In this document: positions 52,248 to 59,916 of the stretch, one piece after another
Layout: each line of letters starts with the position of its first letter
How positions within the stretch are numbered: the stretch's first letter is position 1
Assembly (NCBI GenBank): GCA_934561055.1
Contig: CAKTFN010000002.1
Span: 1 to 64,000 of the forward strand
DNA: 64,000 nucleotides
From: an uncultured Eubacteriales bacterium
Lineage (GTDB): Bacteria > Bacillota > Clostridia > Oscillospirales > Acutalibacteraceae
Direction of reading: 5' to 3'
Made by a program: the position numbers and the translations under genes
The notes under the pieces: model-generated
What the model was told of the DNA's origin: nothing
Seen by the model: the letters and a program-made list of their open reading frames with translations, nothing else
Database searches by the model: none

Positions 52248-52295
52248 ATATGAGTGCAAAAATAACACCAAGTTTAACGCATTGGAGGAATTAAA

Positions 52296-53318
52296 ATGAA
52301 CGTATTCATGATTGGCGGAACCGGATTGCTCGGCTGCGAAGCCGCAATTCAGCTCATCAAACACGGTCACAAGGTTACATCGGTTGCTTTGCCGCCTCTC
52401 CCCGAAGGAGCTCCCATCCCCAAAGAGATGGAAATTATCTTCGGAGACATCAACAAAAAGTCGGACGATGAAATTCTTGAAATGCTCAAGGGCAACGACG
52501 TTTTCATCTACGCCGCAGGTGTTGACGAAAGAGTTGAATTCCCCGCTCCGGTAATGGACTATTACTACAAGTTTAACATTGCTCCCCTTGAAAGAATTTT
52601 CCCGCTTTGCAAAAAAGCAGGCGTTAAGAGAGCGGTTGTTCTCGGTTCATACTTCGCATATCTTTCAAAGCTTCGTCCGGACATGAGACTCGTTGACAAG
52701 AACCCGTACTTCAAGTCAAGAATCATGCAGGAAGAAGTCTGCGAAGCAGCTTGCGACGACAGCTTCAGCTGCGCAGTTCTTGAACTTCCGTATATCTTCG
52801 GAACTCAGCCGGGAAGAAAGCCCGTTTGGACCGTTCTCATTGAGCAGATTGCCTTCATGGATAAATGGCCGTTCACCATGTATCCGAAGGGAGGCACGGC
52901 AATGCTTACCTGCCGTCAGGTCGGTGAAGTTATCTGCGGCGCCGCAGAAAGAAAGAAAGCAGGCTTTGAAGCTCTTCCGATCGCAATGTACAATCAGACA
53001 TGGAAGGAATTCCTTTCAATCGTTTATGACGCAAGAGGAATGGGCAAGGACAGAAAGATTGTCAGCGTTTCTCCGCTCATGATGAAGTTCGGCATGATCA
53101 AGCCGTCTCTTGATTACAAAAAGAGAAAGATTGACTCCGGAATGGATCTTTTCAATCTTCCCGACATCATGGATCTCAACCTCTTCATTAACAACGCCTA
53201 TGCAAAAGAGCTTGGTGCAACCGAAGACGATATCGTTGACGCAATCTTTGATTCCATCAGGGTTTCGGAAGCTTCTTACAACGGAACCGTAAAGCTCCTT
53301 GAAATGAAGGGCGAATAA
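52296..53318 (+). CDS. NAD(P)-binding epimerase/dehydratase-like protein
   Basis: A 340-residue extended-SDR-like protein. The dinucleotide loop is MIGGTGLLGCEA at the N-terminus, and GNDVFIYAAGVDE matches the second Rossmann segment. The catalytic YxxxK of sugar epimerases is not found where expected: the region reads NPYFKSRIMQEE, with Arg four after Tyr. So it may bind a cofactor without the usual chemistry or use another residue. Codon use is strong and the promoter good, suggesting high expression. Single-gene transcript. Substrate unknown. Confidence 0.78.
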   Translation: MNVFMIGGTGLLGCEAAIQLIKHGHKVTSVALPPLPEGAPIPKEMEIIFGDINKKSDDEILEMLKGNDVFIYAAGVDERVEFPAPVMDYYYKFNIAPLERIFPLCKKAGVKRAVVLGSYFAYLSKLRPDMRLVDKNPYFKSRIMQEEVCEAACDDSFSCAVLELPYIFGTQPGRKPVWTVLIEQIAFMDKWPFTMYPKGGTAMLTCRQVGEVICGAAERKKAGFEALPIAMYNQTWKEFLSIVYDARGMGKDRKIVSVSPLMMKFGMIKPSLDYKKRKIDSGMDLFNLPDIMDLNLFINNAYAKELGATEDDIVDAIFDSIRVSEASYNGTVKLLEMKGE

Positions 53319-53335
53319 TTTAACTGCTTAAATGT

Positions 53336-53376
53336 AAAAAGGACTGTTTCCGAAAAACTCGGAACAGTCCTTTTTT
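53336..53376 (+). terminator. Terminator of the Rossmann-fold gene
   Basis: AAAAAGGACTGTT (from 53336) pairs with AACAGTCCTTTTT (from 53363), then further T. Confidence 0.9.
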
Positions 53377-53738
53377 GCTGCCGAAAATCATGTGTTTTAA
53401 GCGTAATATTCCGTTGTCACAAAGTCAAACGCCGGGCGGAATTTAAAATCAAATTCCGGTTTTATGGTTTTTTCTGATTTTTGCCGAATAAAAAAGACAA
53501 AAGCTTTTTCAATTTTCGGATAAAATGAATAAATGCACGGCAAAAATGTATATGCACAACTGCACTGAATAATGAATAATTATCATCGAAAATGTTGAAA
53601 ACTATGTTAGGAAAGTTAATAAGTTTACAAATTTTGAAGAATATTTTTGTAAATGAGAAAAATATTGTTGAAAACGTGATTTTTTTAACATTTTTAACGA
53701 AGTTTTCAACATCGTAAGGTTTTGACCTTTACAAAAAT
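53377..53738. other. AT-rich intergenic region with GTTGAAAAC repeats
   Basis: About 360 bp without a gene. GTTGAAAAC occurs at 53591-53599 and 53667-53675 and inverted as GTTTTCAAC at 53702-53710. The DNA between is very AT-rich. No DnaA box of the TTATCCACA type was found. Confidence 0.55.
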
Positions 53739-53775
53739 AAAATCGCCGTAAAGTTCATCTCTTTACGACGATTTT
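53739..53775 (-). terminator. Terminator of the rsmA operon
   Basis: Arms 53739-53753 and 53761-53775, one mismatch, flanked by A/T runs on both strands. Confidence 0.8.
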
Positions 53776-53831
53776 TGACATTTCGGATAATATCCGTTTT
53801 GCTTTTTTGAAAGGTGAAGAGAAAATGAATA

Positions 53832-55148
53832 TCACTCATCATCCTGTCTTTTCTTAAAATAGGAAACGATTTTGAAAATTACCGTGTTTTTGAAAAGCGT
53901 TTTGTGAAGAAGGTGGCGCTTGATGCAACAGACGGCCGCAAGGGTAAAGAGGACGAAAATTACGCTGCAAATTTCGGCTCTGAGAGCGAGATAAGACGGC
54001 TCAAGCGTGAGCCATGACGTTCCGAGGTGCGGATTCAGAATGAGATAAACCGAGTTTTCCGAGAGGAAAAGCATTGAAAAAGCAATCAAAATATGAACCG
54101 CAATGTGAATTTCATTCGGAAGTCTGTCGGTGAGGGCATATTTTGCAGCACCCTTATGTTCCCTTCTTCCGGAAATTCTGAGAAGGAGAACCGCAAGCAA
54201 AATTCCGATTGCACTTAAAATAACGGTCAAGGCGATTTTTCTTGCAACAACCGAGTAAATTTCATTGTAGGTTTTTTCAATATTTTTGCAGTTTTCGTTG
54301 AAAACCATACCGCCGGAGAACGAGACCAAAAAGTCAAAGGTTTCACCGAACCCGACCGAAAGTTCCTGAACAATCGGGAAAAAATCCTGAATCGAGCCGG
54401 GAATATAATACGGATTTTTTGAATTGAAAACCATCAGACAGTTTTCAAGCGAAGAAAAGTATTTTTGAGCTTCTTCACTCGTCGAAACCGGAGCGTTTGA
54501 AACAAGGCGGTTTTTTTCATGGTCAAAAACCGCAAATAAAACGTTGTCAAGTCCGTCAAGATATTCGGCAACGGCTCGGTAATCTTCATCGGTTCGTTTT
54601 TCGCTTTCAAGAAGATCCGCATACACTTTGGTATAATAGTCCTCAACAGCCTTTCGGTTGACAAAAAAAGTTCCGCTTTCGCTCTTTTTTACAAAGCCGT
54701 TTGAAAGGTATTCCCCGTCAACGCTGTTTTTTGAAACCTGATAATCAAGAATGCTCAAAACGGTTTTGATTTGAGCGTCGAGGTTTTTGTTTTCCGTCTC
54801 GGTATAGTAATTGATTAGATCCGGGTTTGAAAAGCCGTCGGCGTCCTGATATTTCAGAGAGTATGAAAGAATGTTTGAAAAGGCGAGTTTCACCTCTTGC
54901 TTAAACGGCTCGCTCGTTTCATAGTTGAAGTTTGGCCCCTGCTTAAAGGAATTGACAACATAAGAATCCTCTTTCGTGTAAAGCCTGATAATGTCGAGAA
55001 CCTGAGTGGCGCAGAGAAAGGTCAAAACGGCAATCAGAATTGCTATGAGAGCTTTTGAAGAAGTGAGGTAAAGCGTGTTGCGGAAAGCGAGAAAAAATTC
55101 TTTTCTTTTGCTTTTAAAGCTTTTTTCGTTTGCAATGTTATTTTCCAT
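53832..55148 (-). CDS. Sensor-like membrane protein without kinase domain
   Basis: A 438-residue protein: short basic N-terminus, membrane helix (about 33-52), an extracytoplasmic region of ~250 residues, a second helix (about 305-327) and two or three further helices (about 350-415), then a basic tail. The layout up to the second helix looks like a sensor kinase input module, but no HAMP, H box or ATPase follows, and the stop is followed by a terminator, so it is not an obvious frameshift. It lies 18 bp after rsmA in the same operon. Family not recognised. Confidence 0.7.
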   Translation of the reverse strand: MENNIANEKSFKSKRKEFFLAFRNTLYLTSSKALIAILIAVLTFLCATQVLDIIRLYTKEDSYVVNSFKQGPNFNYETSEPFKQEVKLAFSNILSYSLKYQDADGFSNPDLINYYTETENKNLDAQIKTVLSILDYQVSKNSVDGEYLSNGFVKKSESGTFFVNRKAVEDYYTKVYADLLESEKRTDEDYRAVAEYLDGLDNVLFAVFDHEKNRLVSNAPVSTSEEAQKYFSSLENCLMVFNSKNPYYIPGSIQDFFPIVQELSVGFGETFDFLVSFSGGMVFNENCKNIEKTYNEIYSVVARKIALTVILSAIGILLAVLLLRISGRREHKGAAKYALTDRLPNEIHIAVHILIAFSMLFLSENSVYLILNPHLGTSWLTLEPSYLALRAEICSVIFVLFTLAAVCCIKRHLLHKTLFKNTVIFKIVSYFKKRQDDE

Positions 55149-55166
55149 TAGAAACTCTCCTTTGAA

Positions 55167-56015
55167 TCACAGCTCTTCGCAGAAAGCCGCAAAATCGGAA
55201 AGGCTCATTTCCTCGGCTCGGACGGTTTTTTTAAGTCCGGCACTTTCAAGGGCGACCGAAACAGTTTCCTTAGAAACTCCGAGCGAGGAACTGACGGAAT
55301 TGAGAACGGTTTTTCTCCGTTGGGCAAAAGCGGCTTTGACAATGCGGAAAAACTTTTTTTCGTCTTTCACTTTTACCGGCGGTTCTTTTCTCAGGTCAAG
55401 TTTTATGACGCTGCTGTCAACCTTCGGCGCAGGCATGAAAGACCCTCTTGAAACGTCAAAAAGCTTTTTCGCTTCGGAGTAATAATCAACGCAGACGGTG
55501 ATTGCCCCCGCTCCCCTTGAACCGCAGCCGGCAATGAGTCGGTCGGCAACCTCTTTTTGAATCATGACGGTCAGGCTTTCAATCGGAAGGCCGCTTTCAA
55601 GAAGAAGGGTGATTACCGGTGTTGTAATGTAATAAGGAAGGTTGGCGCAGACAACGACATTCATTCCCCGAAACTTTTCTTCAATGAGTCTATGAAGATC
55701 GATTTTGAGAATATCGTCGTTTATGACTTCGGTGTTAAGACAGCCGTCGAGCGTTTCGGAAAGGACGGGAATGAGCCTTGTGTCGAGCTCGATTGAAACA
55801 ACCTTTTTTGCACGAGCCGAAAGTTCCTTCGTGAGAACACCGATTCCGGCGCCGACTTCGATTACGCCGGTGTTTTCGTCCGCACCGCAAAGCTCCGCCA
55901 TTTTCGGACAGACGGACGGGTTGACGAGAAAATTTTGGCCGAGCGACTTTGAAAATGTGAAGCCGTGGCGCGAAAGAACGCTTTTAATTACTGAAATGTC
56001 GGATAAATTTTGCAT
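55167..56015 (-). CDS. rsmA: 16S rRNA dimethyladenosine transferase RsmA (KsgA)
   Basis: A 282-residue enzyme that dimethylates two adjacent adenosines near the 3' end of 16S rRNA. KSLGQNFLVNPS at the N-terminus, VIEVGAGIGVLTKEL (SAM site), VVCANLPYYITTP (NLPY catalytic motif) and FAQRRKTVLNSVS are diagnostic. Its promoter lies in the palindromic region shared with galE. Coupled with the downstream sensor-like gene. Confidence 0.95.
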   Translation of the reverse strand: MQNLSDISVIKSVLSRHGFTFSKSLGQNFLVNPSVCPKMAELCGADENTGVIEVGAGIGVLTKELSARAKKVVSIELDTRLIPVLSETLDGCLNTEVINDDILKIDLHRLIEEKFRGMNVVVCANLPYYITTPVITLLLESGLPIESLTVMIQKEVADRLIAGCGSRGAGAITVCVDYYSEAKKLFDVSRGSFMPAPKVDSSVIKLDLRKEPPVKVKDEKKFFRIVKAAFAQRRKTVLNSVSSSLGVSKETVSVALESAGLKKTVRAEEMSLSDFAAFCEEL

Positions 56016-56030
56016 AATTCAAAATGCTCC

Positions 56031-56097
56031 TTGCATTTTTTAAAATTCGTTGTATAATGTTTATATCATTATACAACGAGGTGAAGCATTATGTCAA
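56031..56097. promoter_or_regulatory. Overlapping head-to-head promoters in a palindrome (rsmA/galE)
   Basis: A perfect 12-bp inverted repeat (56048-56059, 56067-56078, 7-bp centre) has a TATAAT in each arm. Plus: TTGCAT 56031-56036, 16 bp, TATAAT 56053-56058. Minus: TTGACA at 56097-56092 (inside the galE start region), 18 bp, TATAAT at 56073-56068. The two polymerase footprints overlap, so they cannot fire at once. Confidence 0.75.
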
Positions 56098-57110
56098 TTC
56101 TTGTTACGGGAGGCGCCGGATATATCGGCTCCCACACCTGCATCGAACTCATGAAAGCCGGCTACGACGTTGTTGTTGTCGATAATTTTTACAACAGCAA
56201 ACGCGAAGCGCTCAGAAGAATTGCAGAGCTTGCAAAAAAAGAATTCGCTTTTTATCAGTGCGATATCCGCGATGAAGCCGGACTCGACAAAATTTTTAAA
56301 AGCGAAAAAATTGATGCGGTTATTCATTTTGCCGGCCTCAAGTCGGTTCCCGAATCATGCAAAAAACCGCTTGAATATTACGACAACAACATAAACGGAA
56401 CGCTCACTCTTTGCCGTGTTATGAGAAAGAACGGCTGCAAGAGAATCGTTTTCAGCTCTTCCGCAACGGTTTACGGAATGAACAACATTTCTCCGCTTAA
56501 AGAGACAATGCCGACCGGAGGAACAACGAATCCTTACGGAACAACGAAATATATGATCGAACTCATTCTCAAAGACCTTTATACGGCCGACAACGAATGG
56601 TCAATCAGCCTTCTCAGATATTTCAATCCCATCGGTGCTCACGAAAGCGGACGAATCGGCGAAGATCCGAACGGAATTCCGAACAACCTTATGCCGTATA
56701 TTGCGCAGGTTGCAGTCGGAAAGCGTGAATACCTCAACGTTTTCGGTGCCGACTATGATACTCCCGACGGAACCGGAGTTCGCGATTATATTCACGTTGT
56801 CGATCTTGCTCTCGGCCACGTTAAGGCTCTTGACAGAGTTCTTTCGCAGAGAGGCTGTGACATCTTCAACCTCGGAACGGGCATCGGATACAGCGTTCTT
56901 GATGTTGTTCATGCCTTTGAAAAAGCGAGCGGTGTAACCGTCAATTACAAAATCGGTCCCCGCCGTCCCGGCGATATCGCAACCTGCTATTCCGACCCGA
57001 CGAAGGCTTTTGAAGTCCTCGGCTGGAAGGCGGAAAGAGGTCTTGAACAGATGTGCGCCGACTCCTGGCGTTGGCAGAGCAACAACCCGGACGGATATCC
57101 GGACAACTGA
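56091..57110 (+). CDS. galE: UDP-glucose 4-epimerase
   Basis: A 339-residue epimerase interconverting UDP-glucose and UDP-galactose. TGGAGYIGSHTCIELM (NAD loop), FAGLKSVPES, FSSSATVYG (catalytic Ser/Thr) and NPYGTTKYMIE (YxxxK) are all present, with YFNPIGAHESGRIGEDP for the nucleotide sugar. GAGGTGAA precedes ATG 56091. Supplies galactose for surface polymers or the Leloir pathway; no other gal genes nearby. Confidence 0.96.
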   Translation: MSILVTGGAGYIGSHTCIELMKAGYDVVVVDNFYNSKREALRRIAELAKKEFAFYQCDIRDEAGLDKIFKSEKIDAVIHFAGLKSVPESCKKPLEYYDNNINGTLTLCRVMRKNGCKRIVFSSSATVYGMNNISPLKETMPTGGTTNPYGTTKYMIELILKDLYTADNEWSISLLRYFNPIGAHESGRIGEDPNGIPNNLMPYIAQVAVGKREYLNVFGADYDTPDGTGVRDYIHVVDLALGHVKALDRVLSQRGCDIFNLGTGIGYSVLDVVHAFEKASGVTVNYKIGPRRPGDIATCYSDPTKAFEVLGWKAERGLEQMCADSWRWQSNNPDGYPDN

Positions 57111-57113
57111 TAA

Positions 57114-57147
57114 AAAAAGGCTGTCACATTGAGTGGCGGCCTTTTTG
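57114..57147 (+). terminator. Terminator of galE
   Basis: Arms AAAAAGGCTGTCAC (57114-57127) and GTGGCGGCCTTTTT (57132-57145), with mismatches, then T. Confidence 0.85.
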
Positions 57148-57445
57148 AATGTTTTCGGTGTTTGAGGCGTTTGAAGATATACTTTCCTTCGTCCGCCGTT
57201 TCGGCAGAGGCACCGAAATGCCAAACATATTGATACTTTTTTAAATAAAACAATGGAACCCGACGCAAATGAAAAAATCGTCGGGTTCCATCTATTTGAA
57301 AGGAGAGGGGAGTGCGGTGGGGAGGAGGGGGCAGGTGAAAAATCGGAAAAAACACACTGCGATCCCCATCGCACAATCACAGTATATGAGTGATACTTTA
57401 AATGTAACTAAAGCAGTGAAAAAATTTTGCGCCTTTTTTGTTTGG
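57148..57445. other. Intergenic region with hairpins and a G-rich stretch
   Basis: Holds a perfect 13-bp hairpin (57253-57265 with 57279-57291), a G-rich tract (about 57300-57336, four runs of G) and a small TGCGAT/ATCGCA hairpin (about 57358-57373). No credible gene. One of these may end the minus-strand ABC operon. Confidence 0.5.
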
Positions 57446-58180
57446 CTAATTTTTCATCCTTTTTTTGAAGAGAAACCCCGAAACGGCGAAGATTGCGACG
57501 GAATAAACGAGGACAATCGCAAGGTCGGTCAAAACCGCTTTGAAATCTCCGGAAAGGGTTGACTTCACTGCGTCAACGGCACGGTAAAACGGAAGAAATT
57601 CGCAAATTTTTCCGAACGGGCCTTTAACCATGCTCAGGTCAAACCACGTTCCGGAAAGCCATGCGGAAAGGTTGACGATGATTGTGTTGAAAGCTCCGAG
57701 GGCTTTCTGGCTGAAAAGCGTTCCGCTGAGAACGCCAAAGCTGATGTATAAAAGCGAGGCCGCGGCAATTGAAAAAACGCAGAGAAGAAGTTTTTCCGTC
57801 GGCTTAAAACCGAGAACGAAAGAAAAGGAAAAGCTCACTGCGCTTTGGATTATTCCGACCGCAACGCACGGAAGACTGTAACCGCAAAGGAAGTCCGCCG
57901 CAGTCATCGGAGAGGCAAAAAGCCTTGAAAGGAAAGCGGTCTCCCTGTCGGACGAAATCAGTATTCCGAGAAAAATCGAAAGGAACGAAAGCCCGAAAAC
58001 AATCATTCCGGGTGCAAGCGTTTCAATCGAAAAAATTTCGGGCATACCGTCGATATTTTTTGAAAGGAAAAAGAAGGCGGTCATCAGAACAACCGGAAAC
58101 CCGATTCCGAAAACAAGGGAAAGCGGATCTCTGAGAATTTCCTTAATGTTTCTTCTTGAAAAGGTCAGTGCTCTCATCAT
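57446..58180 (-). CDS. ABC-2 type exporter permease
   Basis: A 244-residue permease with six membrane helices. RNIKEILRDPLSLVFGIGFPVVL at the N-terminus, given in part as EILRDPLSLVFGIGFP, and SGTWFDLSMVKGPFGKICEFLPFYRAVDA (in part LPFYRAVDAVK) fit ABC-2 permeases for drug or lipid export. Start overlaps the ATPase stop as ATGA. Third gene of a regulator-ATPase-permease operon. Confidence 0.88.
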   Translation of the reverse strand: MMRALTFSRRNIKEILRDPLSLVFGIGFPVVLMTAFFFLSKNIDGMPEIFSIETLAPGMIVFGLSFLSIFLGILISSDRETAFLSRLFASPMTAADFLCGYSLPCVAVGIIQSAVSFSFSFVLGFKPTEKLLLCVFSIAAASLLYISFGVLSGTLFSQKALGAFNTIIVNLSAWLSGTWFDLSMVKGPFGKICEFLPFYRAVDAVKSTLSGDFKAVLTDLAIVLVYSVAIFAVSGFLFKKRMKN

Positions 58181-58911
58181 TCTTCCTCCTTTTGCGGATC
58201 GGTGAAAAACAAAAACGCATCTTCAAAATTCTTCGCACCGGCTTTTTCGGTGATTTCCCTTGCCGTTCCGAGCGCGCAAAGCTTTCCTTTGTTCATGATT
58301 CCGATTTCGTCGCAGAGTGCTTCGGCTTCTTCAAGGTAATGCGTTGTGAGAATCACGGTCATTTTTCCTTTGAGTTCTTCAATCACTTTCCAAAGGTCAC
58401 GTCTTGCACGCACGTCAAGGCCGAGGGTCGGTTCGTCAAGAAAAAGAACCTTCGGTTCATTAATGAGTGCCATTGCGATTGAAAGCCTTCGGGCCATTCC
58501 GCCGGAAAGTGACTTTGCTTTTTCGTTCGCCCGGTCGGAGAGCGAAAAACGGCTGAGCATTTCTTCGGCCTTTTTCTTTGCGTCGCAACGCTTTGCGCCG
58601 TAAATTTCGGCAATGAATTCGAGGTTTTCAAAAGCGGTCAGTTTTTTTGCCGCTGCGGTTTCCTGGGGCGAAATGCTGACAAGTTTTTTGACTTCCTGCG
58701 GAGACGAAAAAACGCTTTTTCCTTCAATGAACGCATCGCCCGAAGAAGGAGAAAGAAGGCCGCAAAGCATTTTGATTGTTGTTGTTTTTCCGGCTCCGTT
58801 CTGACCGATAAGGCCGAAAACCGTTCCTCTTTTTATGGAGAGCGAAAGTTCGTCAACGGCTTTTCGTGAACCGAAGATTTTTGAAAGTTTTTTGAGTTCG
58901 ACGGAATTCAA
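58177..58911 (-). CDS. ABC-2 exporter ATP-binding protein
   Basis: A 244-residue ATPase. GQNGAGKTTTIKMLCG (Walker A), LSGGMARRLSIAMA (signature), VLFLDEPTLGLD (Walker B) and TTHYLEEAE (switch) are intact. It pairs with the permease downstream. Its start overlaps the stop of the AbrB-type regulator as ATGA, so all three proteins are translated as a unit. Confidence 0.93.
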   Translation of the reverse strand: MNSVELKKLSKIFGSRKAVDELSLSIKRGTVFGLIGQNGAGKTTTIKMLCGLLSPSSGDAFIEGKSVFSSPQEVKKLVSISPQETAAAKKLTAFENLEFIAEIYGAKRCDAKKKAEEMLSRFSLSDRANEKAKSLSGGMARRLSIAMALINEPKVLFLDEPTLGLDVRARRDLWKVIEELKGKMTVILTTHYLEEAEALCDEIGIMNKGKLCALGTAREITEKAGAKNFEDAFLFFTDPQKEEE

Positions 58912-59132
58912 TCTTCGTCATCCTTTCCTTTTTGCGCGTTGAAAATTGCGTTTGCAAAATCCATATATACGTCGTTCGGGACAATCGCAATTCCCTGATT
59001 CTCATCCGCAAGAAGAAGAACCGTATCACCGGGCTTGATTTCAAACATATCTCTTGCGGCTTTTGGAATCACAATTTGTCCCTTTTCGCCGACTTTTACC
59101 GTGCTTATATATTTTCCTTTGGGTGGGTTCAT
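58908..59132 (-). CDS. AbrB/MazE/SpoVT-type DNA-binding regulator
   Basis: A 74-residue swapped-hairpin regulator. The domain YISTVKVGEKGQIVIPKAARD, cited in part as VGEKGQIVIPKAARD, then MFEIKPGDTVLLLAD is classical AbrB. It begins the exporter operon, and its promoter is overlaid by three TTATAC/GTATAA half-sites, so self-regulation is likely. No MazF-type toxin follows, which argues against an antitoxin role. Confidence 0.9.
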   Translation of the reverse strand: MNPPKGKYISTVKVGEKGQIVIPKAARDMFEIKPGDTVLLLADENQGIAIVPNDVYMDFANAIFNAQKGKDDED

Positions 59133-59151
59133 AAAAAATCCTCCAATTCAT

Positions 59152-59202
59152 AAAAGTATAACTTGTATAACTTATTATACTTTTCTCCGATTCGTTTGTC
59201 AA
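59152..59202 (-). promoter_or_regulatory. Promoter and operator of the regulator/exporter operon
   Basis: Minus strand: TTGACA (59202-59197), 17 bp, TATAAT (59179-59174). A perfect 10-bp inverted repeat (59152-59161 with 59175-59184) and a central GTATAA (59165-59170) cover the -10 and start site: three half-sites of an operator. Confidence 0.8.
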
Positions 59203-59234
59203 TACACAATTAAAATTTTATCTTTCGGCAAAGA

Positions 59235-59263
59235 TTGCATAATTTCGTCTTTTGTGGTATAAT
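59235..59263 (+). promoter_or_regulatory. Promoter of the TSCPD gene
   Basis: TTGCAT, 17 bp, TATAAT, 32 bp before ATG 59296. Confidence 0.7.
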
Positions 59264-59295
59264 AAAAAACGATAAAAAGAAAAGGACTGATAACA

Positions 59296-59544
59296 ATGGA
59301 ATACACATACAAGCCCACGGGGGTCTGCTCAAGAGGAATCTCGTTTGAAATTGAGGACGGAAAAGTCAAGAACGTTCTTTTTAACGGCGGCTGCAACGGA
59401 AACACAAAGGGAATTGCAAGCCTTGTTGAAGGAATGGACGCAGAGGAAGTCATCAAAAGACTTGAAGGTCTCACTTGCGGATTCAAAAAAACGTCCTGTC
59501 CCGATCAGCTTGCAAAGGCTCTTCGTGAAGCACTCGGAAAGTAA
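59296..59544 (+). CDS. TSCPD domain protein (TIGR03905 type)
   Basis: An 82-residue protein made of one TSCPD domain: VCSRGISFEIEDGKVKNV at the N-terminus, FNGGCNGNTKG in the middle and KTSCPDQLAKAL at the C-terminus with conserved cysteines. The same domain occurs in B12-dependent ribonucleotide reductases; stand-alone copies are common in Clostridia and of unknown function. Single-gene transcript. Confidence 0.9.
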   Translation: MEYTYKPTGVCSRGISFEIEDGKVKNVLFNGGCNGNTKGIASLVEGMDAEEVIKRLEGLTCGFKKTSCPDQLAKALREALGK

Positions 59545-59556
59545 GCTTTGTTTTCG

Positions 59557-59586
59557 GCCGGAATGCAGTTTGCGTTCCGGCTTTTT
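59557..59586 (+). terminator. Terminator of the TSCPD gene
   Basis: GCCGGAA (59557-59563) pairs with TTCCGGC (59575-59581), with an inner TGC/GCA stem, then five T. Confidence 0.9.
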
Positions 59587-59916
59587 CTGTTTTTTCGGTA
59601 CCCCTCCGACTTTCCATCGCTTGCCAAAAAATCGCTCTCGGTACGCCGCATTCGGAAACCGATACGCTTTCAACGATTTCATGTGCTTTTCTTTGAAAGA
59701 TTTCATTTCTTCAAAGTTTTAAACATTAGAGTAAGCGTAAGCGGAAAAGTTAACGATTAAAAACCGCACCGGTTGACGATAATCAGATTTTCCCTCGGTC
59801 AGCTTTCCTCATGAAGCGCCTAAATTTCTCAAAAACCACTGGATTTTTAAGTCGTTCGGTGCTATCATAATAAAAAAAGCAAAGACACCAATATAATTAA
59901 AAAGGCGGAATAAAAA
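59587..59916. other. Intergenic region
   Basis: About 330 bp. Open frames here cross the upstream terminator and have no ribosome site; none is credible. The promoter of the next gene is probably near CATAAT (about 59865-59870), without a clear -35. Confidence 0.4.

Noticed and set aside
53377..53738. Replication origin suggested by AT-rich DNA, repeats and the nearby rsmA gene
   Set aside because: No dnaA or dnaN and no cluster of TTATCCACA-type boxes; the resemblance is loose.
58908..59132. AbrB/MazE-like protein as an antitoxin of a type II toxin-antitoxin pair
   Set aside because: The overlapping next gene is an ABC ATPase, not a MazF-like toxin; operator layout fits a transport regulator.
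59329..59706. 125-residue minus-strand open frame over the TSCPD gene
   Set aside because: It is antisense to a real gene and runs through its terminator; no ribosome site.
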